Origin: Lacinutrix sp. 5H-3-7-4
GTDB taxonomy: Bacteria; Bacteroidota; Bacteroidia; Flavobacteriales; Flavobacteriaceae
DNA length: 64,000 nt
Direction: 5' to 3'
Assembly: GCF_000211855.2 (NCBI RefSeq)
Contig: NC_015638.1
Location: 1,178,001-1,242,000, forward strand
Position numbers and translations under genes: made by a program. Under the pieces are notes generated by a model, which was not told the origin of the DNA, made no database searches, and saw only the letters and a program-made list of their open reading frames with translations. Positions 53,830 through 62,765 of this stretch are shown piece after piece. Within the stretch, counting starts at the first letter, position 1; each line of letters starts with the position of its first letter.

Positions 53830-56388
53830 ATGACGTTGAAAATAGCTAAAAAACTCATAGTACTTACAGTATTTACTGCTTTAATAGCAACAAGTTGTTC
53901 TAGGAAAAACGACAGCTTTCTAAACAGGAGCTACCACGCTATAGGTACAAAATACAATAAACTTTATAACGGTAACAATGCCTTAGCAAAAGGCCAGCAA
54001 ACACTTAACGATGGTTACCAAGATAACTATTGGGAGATTTTACCAGTAGAGCGTATGCAAGTTACCGAGGAAATCACTTTACCCGGACAAACAAAAAATG
54101 CCGATTTTGAACGTGCCGAAGAAAAAGCAGTAAAAGCCATTCAAAAAAATGGTATGAATATTCAAGGTAAAGAGCGTAACCCACAAATAGATGAGGCTTA
54201 TTTACTACTAGGAAAAGCACGTTATTTCGACCAACGTTTTATTCCAGCCTTAGAAGCTTTTAATTACATACTATATAAATATCCAGCAAGTAGTAATATA
54301 AATCAAGCAAAGGTTTGGCGAGAAAAAACAAACATGCGCTTAGAAAACGATGAATTAGCAATAGTTAATTTAAAACGTTTATTAGAAGAGGAAGAGTTAG
54401 AAGGTCAAGATTTGGCAGATGTAACCTCTACATTAGCACAAGCATATATAAATTTAAAATCGCTAGATAGCGCATTAACACAAATAAAAATAGCCTCTCA
54501 AGAAACAAAAAAGGCTTTCGAAAAAGGAAGATATAACTTTATAAAAGGTCAATTATATAATGCATTACAAGAAAAAGACAGTGCAAATATGGCTTTTGAT
54601 GAAGTTATAGATTTAAACCGAAGCATTCCACGTAAATATCTAATTAACGCATACATTGAAAAAACAAAGAATTTTGATTACCAAAACGGTAACAAATTAG
54701 AGTTTCAAGAATTATTAACACGTTTAGAAGAAGAAAGAGAAAACAGACCATTTTTAGATAAAATTTATCATCAAATAGGGCAATATCATTTAATTACAAA
54801 TAACGATTCTTTAGCCACAGTTTACTACAATAAGTCACTACGTACCAATTCGCCAGATAAAATTTTGGTAGCAAAAAACTACGAGACGCTTGGAGATATT
54901 AATTTTGATAAAAATAATTACAAAGCTGCAGGTGCTTATTTTGATAGTACTATGGCAAGTATGGTTTTAAATAGTAAACCATATAGAGTTATAAAACGAA
55001 AAAGAGAAAATTTAGACGATGTTATTTATTACGAAGACGTAGCGCAAAAAAACGATAGTATATTAAGAATCGTCGCTATGCCAAAAGCAGAACGCTTAGC
55101 TTATTTTAACGACTATATAGCAAAACTAAAAGCCGAAGCAGAAGCAGAAAAAGAACGCCTAGCAATAGAAACACAAAAAGCAGGATTAGCAACCAATAAT
55201 GCTGGAAATACAACTAATAATAACTTTATAAAGCCAGCAAGTAGTTTACCACAAGCCTCATCATTCTATTTTTATAACGACCAAACAGTAGCTTATGGTA
55301 AAAACGAGTTTACACGTATTTGGGGAGATCGAGAATTAAAAGATAATTGGCGTTGGTCCAGTAAAAACACTGCAGTAGCAATAGAATCTTCTGCAAACCC
55401 ATTTCAAGCAGATGTTGCCCAAGACGAAATGTTTGATGTAAAAACCTATTTAGACAAAATACCAAGTGACGATACAGAAATAAGCGATATTGTAAAAGAA
55501 CGTGATTATGCATACTATCAATTAGGCTTAATTTATAAAGAAAAATTTAAAGAATACGAGCTGTCTAAAGGTAAATTTCAGGCACTTTTAAATAATAAGC
55601 CAGAAGAGCGCTTGGTGTTACCTTCTAAATATAATTTATTAAAAATGTATGAGATTTTAGGTAGAGAAGCCGAGGTTAACATACTTAAAAACGAAATAAT
55701 AACTAATTATCCAGACTCTAGATATGCTAGTATTTTAGCAAATCCAGAGTTAGCTTTAGAAAAAGATAAAAACAGCCCAGAAAGTATATATGAAACAGTA
55801 TACAGTAAGTTCGAAAATCAAGAATTTAGTCAAGTAATAAAAGAAACAGAAAAAAATATAAAAGCATTCGAAGGTGATGCGATAGTTCCAAAGTTTGCAT
55901 TATTAAAAGCATCTGCAATAGGTCGATTATATGGTTTTGAGCAATATGAAAAAGAAATAAATAATGTAGCAATAACTTATGCTAATACGACCGAAGGTTT
56001 ACAAGCACAAATGATTTTAGACAAATCAATAAAAGGACTAAGAAATCCGGAGTTTTTAGATGATACAGCAGCTACAAGTGCAAAAGTAGTATATCAATTT
56101 ACAAACGCAACACCAGAGCAGCTAAATGCATATAAAGAAATAATAGATAAAGCGGCAGCAAAAATGAATTATAACCGCTTATCAACATCAATAGATATAT
56201 ATAGTCCAGAAAAAACGTTTGTAGTGGTTCATGGTTTGCGAAGCATTGAAAGTGCAAAAGGATTTACTTCTTTGTTTGAAGAAGAAGAACAATCAAAGTT
56301 ATCTAAACCATTTTTTGGAATATCTTCAGAGAATTACAGGATTCTTCAAATTCACAAAAACTTAGAATCTTATTTAACAAACCAATAA
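53830..56388 (+). CDS. porW: PorW/SprE-like T9SS and gliding lipoprotein with TPR repeats
   Basis: An 852-residue lipoprotein: signal peptide with the lipobox cysteine at residue 23 (IATSCSRKN). The N-terminal block NRSYHAIGTKYNKLYNGNNA and tetratricopeptide-like repeats (for example AYLLLGKARYFDQRFIPALEAF, YETLGDINFDKNNYKAAGAYF) match PorW of Porphyromonas and SprE of Flavobacterium, needed for type IX secretion and, in gliders, motility. The middle has a low-complexity Ala/Glu/Asn linker (about 430-475). It starts a run into bactofilin and the ATP synthase genes. The 164-base gap before it holds no convincing promoter or RNA. Confidence 0.88.
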   Translation: MTLKIAKKLIVLTVFTALIATSCSRKNDSFLNRSYHAIGTKYNKLYNGNNALAKGQQTLNDGYQDNYWEILPVERMQVTEEITLPGQTKNADFERAEEKAVKAIQKNGMNIQGKERNPQIDEAYLLLGKARYFDQRFIPALEAFNYILYKYPASSNINQAKVWREKTNMRLENDELAIVNLKRLLEEEELEGQDLADVTSTLAQAYINLKSLDSALTQIKIASQETKKAFEKGRYNFIKGQLYNALQEKDSANMAFDEVIDLNRSIPRKYLINAYIEKTKNFDYQNGNKLEFQELLTRLEEERENRPFLDKIYHQIGQYHLITNNDSLATVYYNKSLRTNSPDKILVAKNYETLGDINFDKNNYKAAGAYFDSTMASMVLNSKPYRVIKRKRENLDDVIYYEDVAQKNDSILRIVAMPKAERLAYFNDYIAKLKAEAEAEKERLAIETQKAGLATNNAGNTTNNNFIKPASSLPQASSFYFYNDQTVAYGKNEFTRIWGDRELKDNWRWSSKNTAVAIESSANPFQADVAQDEMFDVKTYLDKIPSDDTEISDIVKERDYAYYQLGLIYKEKFKEYELSKGKFQALLNNKPEERLVLPSKYNLLKMYEILGREAEVNILKNEIITNYPDSRYASILANPELALEKDKNSPESIYETVYSKFENQEFSQVIKETEKNIKAFEGDAIVPKFALLKASAIGRLYGFEQYEKEINNVAITYANTTEGLQAQMILDKSIKGLRNPEFLDDTAATSAKVVYQFTNATPEQLNAYKEIIDKAAAKMNYNRLSTSIDIYSPEKTFVVVHGLRSIESAKGFTSLFEEEEQSKLSKPFFGISSENYRILQIHKNLESYLTNQ

Positions 56389-56399
56389 AGAAAAGCATT

Positions 56400-56804
56400 A
56401 TGTTTTCTGATAATAAAAAAATGAAAAACGAAAATAACAACACATCAATACAAAACTTAATCGCAAAAGGAACCAAAATAGTTGGATCCTTTGTAAGTGA
56501 AGGAGATATTAGAATAGATGGCGTTATAGAAGGTGATGTAAAAACACCAGGAAAAGTAGTAGTAGGTAAAACAGGTGAAATAAAAGGATCTTTAGAAAGT
56601 AGTAATGCTTATTTTGAAGGCAAATTCTCCGGTAATTTAAATCTATCAGGAACTTTAACCTTAAAATCTACAGCATTTATAGAAGGTGATGTAGTAACGC
56701 AAAAACTAGCTGTAGAACCAGGAGCAACTTTTAATGTTTCATGTGTTATGAAAACAACTGTAAAAGATTTAAAGAGTGGATCGAAAACCCAAAAAACAGC
56801 TTAG
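56400..56804 (+). CDS. Bactofilin (polymer-forming cytoskeletal protein)
   Basis: A 134-residue bactofilin. After a polar N-terminus, residues about 25-115 form the beta-helix repeats (GSFVSEGDIRIDGVIEGDV, GKVVVGKTGEIKGSLES, FSGNLNLSGTLTLKS, GDVVTQKLAVEPGATFN), followed by a short disordered tail. Bactofilins polymerise without nucleotides and shape or position envelope machinery. The ATG at 56400 (MFSDNKK) is the form I know from relatives; 56421 is an alternative. It follows porW by 11 bases and its end overlaps the AtpZ-like gene by 29 bases. Confidence 0.92.
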   Translation: MFSDNKKMKNENNNTSIQNLIAKGTKIVGSFVSEGDIRIDGVIEGDVKTPGKVVVGKTGEIKGSLESSNAYFEGKFSGNLNLSGTLTLKSTAFIEGDVVTQKLAVEPGATFNVSCVMKTTVKDLKSGSKTQKTA

Positions 56805-56997
56805 TCCTTATATTAGGTTTACAACTGTTGCTTTTCAAATGGGTGCCATAATATGGTTAGGCAACTTACTTGGCGAATGGCTAGATACAAAATATCAAAC
56901 GACGTATTGGGAAAATACAATAACATTACTTGCTGTTTTTTCGGCAATGTATTTAGTTATTAGTCAGGTTTTGAAAATTTCTAAAGACAATGATTAA
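56776..56997 (+). CDS. AtpZ/AtpI family protein
   Basis: A 73-residue protein with two membrane helices (about 12-33 and 45-66), fitting the AtpZ/AtpI family encoded before F-type ATP synthase genes and thought to help c-ring assembly or ion supply. The frame starts with GTG at 56776, inside the end of the bactofilin gene (29-base overlap), and DRKPKKQLSPYIRFTTVAFQ is the typical N-terminus; no other start precedes that block. The next gene overlaps by 8 bases. Confidence 0.87.
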   Translation: MDRKPKKQLSPYIRFTTVAFQMGAIIWLGNLLGEWLDTKYQTTYWENTITLLAVFSAMYLVISQVLKISKDND

Positions 56998-57379
56998 AAA
57001 AATTTTAATTTATTTTTTTTCATTTTTCATTTTATTTGGTCTAGCTTTTACAATTCAAAATCAAATAATTAATAACTTAAATGTAGTACTTGGTTTTTCT
57101 GTTTTGGCAATTTATTGCTTTCATAGTATTGTTTCTTTTTTAATTTGCATTGCTATTTTAATACTATCAAAAGCTCCAAAGTGGCAACCACAGTTGGGTT
57201 TTGTTTATATTTTTTCTTTTGTACTTAAGTTTTTATTTTTTGCAGCAGTATTTAAAGAGTCTATTTTTAAAGCAGAAAACTTATCAAAAACCGAAAGCTT
57301 AAACCTCTTAATTCCACTAGGGATTTTTCTATTTTTAGAGGTGTATTTTATAGCAAAAATTTTAAACCAGAAAGACTAG
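56990..57379 (+). CDS. Small membrane protein preceding the ATP synthase genes (DUF6168-like)
   Basis: A 129-residue protein with four hydrophobic segments (about 5-21, 28-56, 70-85, 104-122) and few polar loops. I know it only as a Flavobacteriaceae family found beside AtpZ and atpB (recalled as DUF6168). It is in the position where other bacteria encode AtpI and may have a similar assembly role; this is inference from place. It overlaps the AtpZ-like gene by 8 bases. Confidence 0.75.
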   Translation: MIKKILIYFFSFFILFGLAFTIQNQIINNLNVVLGFSVLAIYCFHSIVSFLICIAILILSKAPKWQPQLGFVYIFSFVLKFLFFAAVFKESIFKAENLSKTESLNLLIPLGIFLFLEVYFIAKILNQKD

Positions 57380-57424
57380 AAAAAGTTATTCTCGAAAAAT
57401 TAATTTTATTTTCAAATAATTACC

Positions 57425-57432
57425 TACCTTTG
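57425..57432 (+). promoter_or_regulatory. -7 promoter element (TAnnTTTG) for the ATP synthase operon
   Basis: TACCTTTG matches the consensus, 40 bases before the atpB ATG at 57473. It would give the six atp genes their own promoter in addition to read-through from porW. Confidence 0.55.
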
Positions 57433-57472
57433 CACGGAATTTAAAAACACGGTTTTTTTGATTTTTTTAACA

Positions 57473-58663
57473 ATGAAGGTAGCTAAACAAACTTTTAAAT
57501 TTTTCGTCATTATCACAATGCTCTTTGCAAGTGCATCTGCAATGGCTAAAACACCTGTTACAGAAGGTAATAATAATGGTGGTCAGGTAGATACAAAAAC
57601 AGAGATAGATGATTATATACTGCATCACCTTCAGGATGCACATGACTTCACATTGTTTTCTTACACGAATGATAATGGAGAGCGTAAGCACTTCGGTTTT
57701 CCTTTGCCAGTAATCTTATGGACTTCAAAAGGTCTTGTTACATTTATGTCTTCAGAATTTCACCATAATGATGATGGACATGTAATTGTAGAGAAAAACG
57801 GTTTAAAGTTCGCGAAGATTCATTCAAAAATTTACGAATTAGATGGTGCTGCAACTACAGTAGCTTTCGATGAGGAGCATCATGCAACAAATGCACATAA
57901 AGTTCTAGACTTATCTATAACTAAAAGTGTACTTGGTGTATTGTTAGTTGGTTTATTAATGTTGTTTGTGTTTTCTAGATTAGGGAAACAATACAAAAAC
58001 AAACAAATACCAACTGGTTTTGGTAGAGTTTTAGAGCCATTAGTAATATATGTTAGAGACGAGATTGTAAGACCTAACATTGGAGAAAAACACTATAGAA
58101 AATTTACAGGTTACTTATTAACAGTGTTCTTTTTTATATGGATATTAAACTTATTAGGTTTAACACCATTAGGATTTAACGTTACAGGACAATTAGCTGT
58201 TACAGCATGTTTAGCTATATTTACACTTATAATATATTCTGTAAGTGGAAATAAAGATTACTGGATGCACATTTTCTGGATGCCAGGAGTGCCAATTTTA
58301 ATTCGTCCAGTATTAGCTGTAATTGAGTTAGCAAGTGCATTAATAATAAAGCCATTTTCATTATTAGTACGTTTATTTGCAAACATCTCTGCGGGTCACA
58401 TTGTAGTGATGAGTTTAATTGCAATAATGTATAACTTAAGAGAATCGTTTGGTGTAGTTGGTTCTACATCTTTAGCAATATTATTATCGTTTTTTATAAC
58501 ATTAATAGAAGTATTAGTTGCATTCTTACAGGCTTATATATTTACAATGCTTTCAGCATTATTTATAGGTATGGCAGTTGCAGAGCACGACCACGATCAT
58601 GAACATGATGCAGAAGGTCACGAAATCGCAGACACAGAAGATGTAAGGTCAGATTTCATTTAA
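57473..58663 (+). CDS. atpB: F0F1 ATP synthase subunit a
   Basis: A subunit a of about 396 residues, longer than the usual 250-270 because of an N-terminal exported extension: a signal-peptide-like start (MKVAKQTFKFFVIITMLF, ending SASAMA) and about 110 periplasmic residues before the first conserved helix. The essential arginine lies in LLVRLFANISAGH, followed by the ALFIGMAVAE end and a His/Asp-rich tail (HDHDHEHDAEGH). I choose ATG 57473; an in-frame TTG 15 bases upstream is also possible but unneeded. It forms the proton half-channels with the c-ring. Confidence 0.94.
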   Translation: MKVAKQTFKFFVIITMLFASASAMAKTPVTEGNNNGGQVDTKTEIDDYILHHLQDAHDFTLFSYTNDNGERKHFGFPLPVILWTSKGLVTFMSSEFHHNDDGHVIVEKNGLKFAKIHSKIYELDGAATTVAFDEEHHATNAHKVLDLSITKSVLGVLLVGLLMLFVFSRLGKQYKNKQIPTGFGRVLEPLVIYVRDEIVRPNIGEKHYRKFTGYLLTVFFFIWILNLLGLTPLGFNVTGQLAVTACLAIFTLIIYSVSGNKDYWMHIFWMPGVPILIRPVLAVIELASALIIKPFSLLVRLFANISAGHIVVMSLIAIMYNLRESFGVVGSTSLAILLSFFITLIEVLVAFLQAYIFTMLSALFIGMAVAEHDHDHEHDAEGHEIADTEDVRSDFI

Positions 58664-58702
58664 CAAAGAGTTTTTTTAATTTAACTATATAATTTATTTA
58701 CT

Positions 58703-58891
58703 ATGTACAATTTAATTGGAGGTGGTTTAATCGTAATCGGAGCAGGTTTAGGTCTTGGTCAAATTGGTGGAAAAGCAATGGAAGGTATTGCACGTCAACC
58801 AGAAGCAGCAGGAAAAATTCAAACAGCGATGATTATTGTTGCAGCACTATTAGAAGGTTTAGCATTTGGAGCTTTATTCTTAGCGAAATAA
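58703..58891 (+). CDS. atpE: F0F1 ATP synthase subunit c
   Basis: A 62-residue two-helix proteolipid. The glycine-rich first helix ends at the polar loop ARQPEA (30-35) that contacts the rotor stalk; the second helix holds the ion-binding glutamate at residue 51 in [11 protein letters not shown]. The Ser/Thr that normally follows this glutamate in sodium-coupled c-rings is absent (Gly-Leu instead), so proton coupling is inferred. It is short, missing the usual longer N-terminal helix start. A strong hairpin follows in the gap before atpF. Confidence 0.96.
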   Translation: MYNLIGGGLIVIGAGLGLGQIGGKAMEGIARQPEAAGKIQTAMIIVAALLEGLAFGALFLAK

Positions 58892-58915
58892 GAAAAAGTA
58901 TCAAATCAAACTTAC

Positions 58916-58957
58916 AAAAACACTATCCTGTAACGGTTGGTTGCAGGACGTGTTTTT
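58916..58957 (+). terminator. Strong intercistronic hairpin with T run between atpE and atpF
   Basis: Outer arms AAAAACAC (58916-58923) and GTGTTTTT (58950-58957) and inner arms CCTGTAAC (58927-58934) and GTTGCAGG (58940-58947, one G-T pair) enclose a five-base loop. The right arm ends in five T, so the shape is that of an intrinsic terminator or attenuator, inside an operon. It may cause partial termination or protect the 3' end of an atpB-atpE message. Confidence 0.65.
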
Positions 58958-58991
58958 AAAATTAAAACAAAACACTTAATTATTTAATAAG

Positions 58992-59492
58992 ATGGATAAA
59001 TTATTAAACGATTTTTCACCAGGACTATTTGTAGTACAAACAGTATTACTACTATTATTAATTTTCTTAATGGTGAAGTTTGCATGGAAACCAATTCTTA
59101 ACTCTCTTAATGAAAGAGAAGAAGGTATTCAAGGTGCTTTAGATGCAGCAGAGAATGCTAAAAAAGAAATGGCTAACTTACAGGCAGATAATCAAAAATT
59201 ATTACAAGAAGCGCGTTTAGAAAGAGAAACAATGCTTAAAGAAGCGCGTGAACTTAAAAGTAAGATGATTGCAGATGCAGAAGCAGAAGCTCAATCACAA
59301 GCTAATAAAATGATTGCACAAGCTCAAGAAGCTATCGCAAGTGAAAAGAAAGCAGCAATGGCAGAGTTAAAAAGTCACGTTGCAGGATTATCTCTTGATA
59401 TTGCAGAAAAAGTAGTGCGTCAAGAATTATCTAATAAAGACAAGCAATTAGAATTAGTTGAGTCTATGTTAGGTGAAGCAAAACTTAACTAA
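58992..59492 (+). CDS. atpF: F0F1 ATP synthase subunit b
   Basis: A 166-residue peripheral-stalk subunit: a single N-terminal membrane helix (about 12-30, LFVVQTVLLLLLIFLMVKFAW) followed by WKPILNSLNEREEGI and a long Ala/Glu/Lys-rich helix that dimerises, ending in the delta-binding segment SLDIAEKVVRQELSNKD. Length and pattern are usual. It follows the hairpin after atpE, and another inverted repeat lies before atpH. Confidence 0.96.
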   Translation: MDKLLNDFSPGLFVVQTVLLLLLIFLMVKFAWKPILNSLNEREEGIQGALDAAENAKKEMANLQADNQKLLQEARLERETMLKEARELKSKMIADAEAEAQSQANKMIAQAQEAIASEKKAAMAELKSHVAGLSLDIAEKVVRQELSNKDKQLELVESMLGEAKLN

Positions 59493-59496
59493 TTAT

Positions 59497-59524
59497 TATA
59501 TTTATAGTTTTAAACTTAAATATA
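59497..59524 (+). repeat. Inverted repeat between atpF and atpH
   Basis: TATATTTATAGTTT (59497-59510) pairs with AAACTTAAATATA (59512-59524) with one unpaired base. It is AT-rich and lacks a T run. A second short dyad, CCACT-GT-AGTGG, lies at 59550-59561 just before the atpH ATG. Confidence 0.5.
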
Positions 59525-59569
59525 AAGCAAGTATAATTTAAAAAGATTTCCACTGTAGTGGGCATAAAT

Positions 59570-60100
59570 ATGGCAAGAGCAGCAATACGTTACGCAAAAG
59601 CAGTATTAAGCATAGCAAATGATCAAAACACGGCAGAAGCTGTAAATAATGACATGACGCTAATTGCTAATACTATTGCCGAAAACAAAGATTTAAGCAA
59701 CATGCTTTTAAGTCCTGTTATTACTCCTTCAATAAAAAAATCAGCTTTATTAGAGATTTTTAAAGGAATTAATACAGTAACTTCTAATTTAATCAATACA
59801 CTTATTACAAATAAGCGAATAGATATAATTAGTAATGTGGCATCAAAATATACAGAGTTATATGATGCATCAAAAGGCATTCAAGTAGCAACAGTAACAA
59901 CAGCTGTAGCTTTAACAGATGATTTAAAAGCTAAAGTATTAAACAAAGCAAAAGAATTAACTGGAAAAGACGTTACAGTAAAGAGTATTATAGATGAAAG
60001 CATTTTAGGTGGTTTCATTTTAAGAGTGGGAGATATACAGTATAACGCTAGTATCTCTAATAAACTCGACAAATTAAAAAGAGAATTCACAATAAATTAA
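59570..60100 (+). CDS. atpH: F0F1 ATP synthase subunit delta
   Basis: A delta (OSCP) subunit of about 176 residues linking F1 to the peripheral stalk. ARAAIRYAKAVLSIA starts the N-terminal helical domain, LLSPVITPSIKKSALLEIF follows, and the C-terminal SIIDESILGGFILRVGDIQYNASISNKLDKL block is the family signature. I choose ATG 59570; an in-frame GTG 12 bases upstream is possible but falls in the small dyad. Confidence 0.95.
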   Translation: MARAAIRYAKAVLSIANDQNTAEAVNNDMTLIANTIAENKDLSNMLLSPVITPSIKKSALLEIFKGINTVTSNLINTLITNKRIDIISNVASKYTELYDASKGIQVATVTTAVALTDDLKAKVLNKAKELTGKDVTVKSIIDESILGGFILRVGDIQYNASISNKLDKLKREFTIN

Positions 60101-60114
60101 AAATGTTAATCGGG

Positions 60115-60130
60115 CACTTAATTTTAAGTG
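60115..60130 (+). repeat. Short perfect hairpin between atpH and atpA
   Basis: CACTTAA (60115-60121) and TTAAGTG (60124-60130) are exact complements around a TT loop. It is the third gap of the operon with an inverted repeat; alone it would be unremarkable. Confidence 0.4.
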
Positions 60131-60159
60131 TACGTTTAATATCTAATATCTAAATAAAG

Positions 60160-61740
60160 ATGGCAGAAGTAAAACCAGCTGAAATATCAGCAATCTTAAA
60201 ACAACAACTTTCAGGTTTTGAAGCAAGTGCTTCATTAGACGAAGTAGGAACAGTATTAACTGTAGGTGATGGTATTGTACGTGCTTACGGATTAGCAAAT
60301 GCTCAATACGGAGAATTAGTAGAATTCGATGGTGGTGCAGAAGGAATTGTATTAAACTTAGAAGAAGATAACGTAGGTATCGTACTTTTAGGAGGATCTA
60401 CAGGTGTTAAAGAAGGTTCAACTGTAAAACGTACTTCTCGTATTGCCTCTGTAAAAGTAGGTGAAGGTATTGTAGGTCGTGTTGTAGATACTTTAGGTAA
60501 CCCAATAGATGGTAAAGGACCAATTGCCGGAGATACTTACGAGATGCCATTAGAGCGTAAAGCTCCTGGTGTAATTTACAGAGAACCAGTAACAGAACCA
60601 TTACAAACAGGTATTAAAGCTATTGATGCTATGATTCCAGTTGGTAGAGGACAACGTGAGTTAGTTATTGGTGACCGTCAAACAGGTAAAACTACTGTTT
60701 GTATTGATGCTATCTTAAATCAAAAAGAATTTTACGATGCTGGTAATCCAGTATATTGTATATATGTTGCTGTAGGTCAAAAGGCTTCAACAGTAGCAAA
60801 CATTGCTAAAACTTTAGAAGAAAAAGGAGCTTTAGCTTACACAACAATAGTAGCTGCAAATGCAAGTGATCCTGCTGCAATGCAAGTTTATGCACCAATG
60901 ACTGGAGCATCTATTGGAGAGTACTTTAGAGATACTGGTAGACCAGCTTTAATTGTATTTGATGATTTATCAAAACAAGCCGTTGCATACCGTGAAGTAT
61001 CTTTATTATTAAGACGTCCACCAGGACGTGAGGCATATCCTGGAGATGTATTTTACTTACACTCTAGATTATTAGAGCGTTCTGCAAAAATCATTAACGA
61101 TGATTCTATTGCTAAAGAAATGAACGATTTACCAGAAAGCTTAAAACCAATAGTAAAAGGTGGAGGATCTTTAACAGCTTTACCAATTATTGAAACACAA
61201 GCAGGAGACGTTTCGGCATATATACCAACAAACGTAATTTCTATTACAGACGGACAAATTTTCTTAGATGGAGATTTATTTAACTCTGGTGTACGTCCAG
61301 CAATTAACGTAGGTATTTCTGTATCTCGTGTTGGTGGTAATGCACAAATTAAATCTATGAAAAAAGTATCTGGTACCTTAAAATTAGACCAGGCACAATT
61401 CCGTGAATTAGAAGCTTTCGCTAAGTTTGGATCAGATTTAGATGCTGTTACTTTAAACGTAATTGAAAAAGGAAAACGTAACGTAGAGATTTTAAAGCAA
61501 GGACAAAACGATCCTTATACTGTAGAAGATCAAGTTGCAATTATATACGCTGGTTCTAAAAACTTATTAAAAGATGTACCAGTAAATAAAGTAAAAGAAT
61601 TTGAAAGAGACTTTATCGAATTCTTAAACGCTAAACATAGAGGTGTTTTAGATACTTTAAAAGCAGGAAAATTAACTGATGAAGTTACAGATACTTTAGT
61701 AAGTGTATCTAAAGACTTATCAGCTAAATATAGAGCATAA
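60160..61740 (+). CDS. atpA: F0F1 ATP synthase subunit alpha
   Basis: A 526-residue non-catalytic nucleotide-binding subunit of F1. GDRQTGKTT (about 171-179) is the P-loop, [15 protein letters not shown] the Walker B region, and SISRVGG-type [14 protein letters not shown] the arginine-containing signature. N- and C-terminal domains are complete. Base use is more G+C-rich than in the polysaccharide locus, as expected for a highly expressed gene. The beta subunit gene does not follow. Confidence 0.98.
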   Translation: MAEVKPAEISAILKQQLSGFEASASLDEVGTVLTVGDGIVRAYGLANAQYGELVEFDGGAEGIVLNLEEDNVGIVLLGGSTGVKEGSTVKRTSRIASVKVGEGIVGRVVDTLGNPIDGKGPIAGDTYEMPLERKAPGVIYREPVTEPLQTGIKAIDAMIPVGRGQRELVIGDRQTGKTTVCIDAILNQKEFYDAGNPVYCIYVAVGQKASTVANIAKTLEEKGALAYTTIVAANASDPAAMQVYAPMTGASIGEYFRDTGRPALIVFDDLSKQAVAYREVSLLLRRPPGREAYPGDVFYLHSRLLERSAKIINDDSIAKEMNDLPESLKPIVKGGGSLTALPIIETQAGDVSAYIPTNVISITDGQIFLDGDLFNSGVRPAINVGISVSRVGGNAQIKSMKKVSGTLKLDQAQFRELEAFAKFGSDLDAVTLNVIEKGKRNVEILKQGQNDPYTVEDQVAIIYAGSKNLLKDVPVNKVKEFERDFIEFLNAKHRGVLDTLKAGKLTDEVTDTLVSVSKDLSAKYRA

Positions 61741-61750
61741 AACAATTAAT

Positions 61751-61789
61751 AATTTAAAGTTATAAGCTTTTAGCTTATAACTTTAAATT
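61751..61789. repeat. Perfect 18-bp hairpin between atpA and atpG
   Basis: The arms at 61751-61768 and 61772-61789 are exact reverse complements with a TTT loop (left arm begins AATTTAAAG, right arm ends CTTTAAATT). Only two T follow, so it is a poor terminator; an RNA-stability or processing element is more likely. Confidence 0.8.
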
Positions 61790-61806
61790 TTAATAATTAA
61801 ATAATT

Positions 61807-61845
61807 GTCACTCTAGGAGTCAAGCAAAGCGAGAACCAAGAGTCT
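61807..61845 (+). repeat. Possible remnant of a REP-like element before atpG
   Basis: A stretch starting GTCACTCT and ending AAGAGTCT, with ACTCT (61810-61814) complementary to AGAGT (61839-61843), is more G+C-rich than the surrounding gap. Start and end resemble the short palindromic GTCA...-type repeats scattered through Flavobacteriaceae genomes, as far as I recall; the middle is diverged. Confidence 0.3.
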
Positions 61846-61859
61846 TTATAATATAGAGA

Positions 61860-62723
61860 ATGGCGAATCTAAAAGAAATACGTAATAGAATATCTTCAGT
61901 GTCTTCAACGATGCAGATTACCAGTGCTATGAAAATGGTATCTGCTGCAAAGTTAAAAAAGGCTCAAGACGCTATTACTGCAATGCGTCCTTATTCAGAT
62001 AAATTAACAGAGCTTTTACAAAGCTTAAGTGCTACTTTAGATGAAGATGCTGGAAGCAAATTTTCAACGCAACGAGAAGTAAATAATGTTTTAATTGTAG
62101 CTATAAGTTCTAATAGAGGTCTTGCAGGTGCATTTAACTCTAACATTATTAAGCAAACACAAAATTTGGTTGATAATGTATATGCAGGTAAAAACGTATC
62201 GGTTTTAGCAATAGGAAAGAAAATTAATGATGCTTTTTCTAAACAAGGTATTGTTATAGATAACAAAAGCGATATATACGACGACTTATCTTTTAATAAT
62301 GTGGCAGCTATTGCTGAAACTTTAATGGATAAATTTGTTGATGGTGAGTTTGACAAAATTGAAGTTGTATACAATAAGTTTAAAAATGCCGCTACTCAAA
62401 TAGTAATGACAGAGCAGTTTTTGCCTATCATGCCTATTGAAGGAAGTGAAGCAAATGTAAATGCAGATTATATATTTGAACCGTCTAAAGTTGAAATAAT
62501 AGAAGAGTTAATACCTAAATCTTTAAAAACCCAATTATATAAAGGTATTAGAGACTCTTTCGCTTCAGAGCATGGTGCACGTATGACGGCTATGCACAAA
62601 GCAACAGATAACGCTACAGAGCTTAGAGACCAGCTTAAATTAACTTATAATAAAGCACGTCAAGCTGCAATTACTAATGAGATACTTGAGATTGTTGGTG
62701 GAGCAGAAGCATTAAATAACTAA
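61860..62723 (+). CDS. atpG: F0F1 ATP synthase subunit gamma
   Basis: A 287-residue central-stalk subunit. NLKEIRNRISSVSSTMQITSAMKMV-type N-terminal helix (residues 3-27), AISSNRGLAGAFN in the Rossmann-like middle, and the C-terminal RMTAMHKATDNATE and ITNEILEIVGGAEAL helix are the family signatures. It is the last gene of the operon, followed by an intrinsic terminator, so atpD and atpC must lie elsewhere. Confidence 0.97.
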   Translation: MANLKEIRNRISSVSSTMQITSAMKMVSAAKLKKAQDAITAMRPYSDKLTELLQSLSATLDEDAGSKFSTQREVNNVLIVAISSNRGLAGAFNSNIIKQTQNLVDNVYAGKNVSVLAIGKKINDAFSKQGIVIDNKSDIYDDLSFNNVAAIAETLMDKFVDGEFDKIEVVYNKFKNAATQIVMTEQFLPIMPIEGSEANVNADYIFEPSKVEIIEELIPKSLKTQLYKGIRDSFASEHGARMTAMHKATDNATELRDQLKLTYNKARQAAITNEILEIVGGAEALNN

Positions 62724-62765
62724 AAATAGAACTCTAAGTATTATTAAGAGTTTATATTATATATT

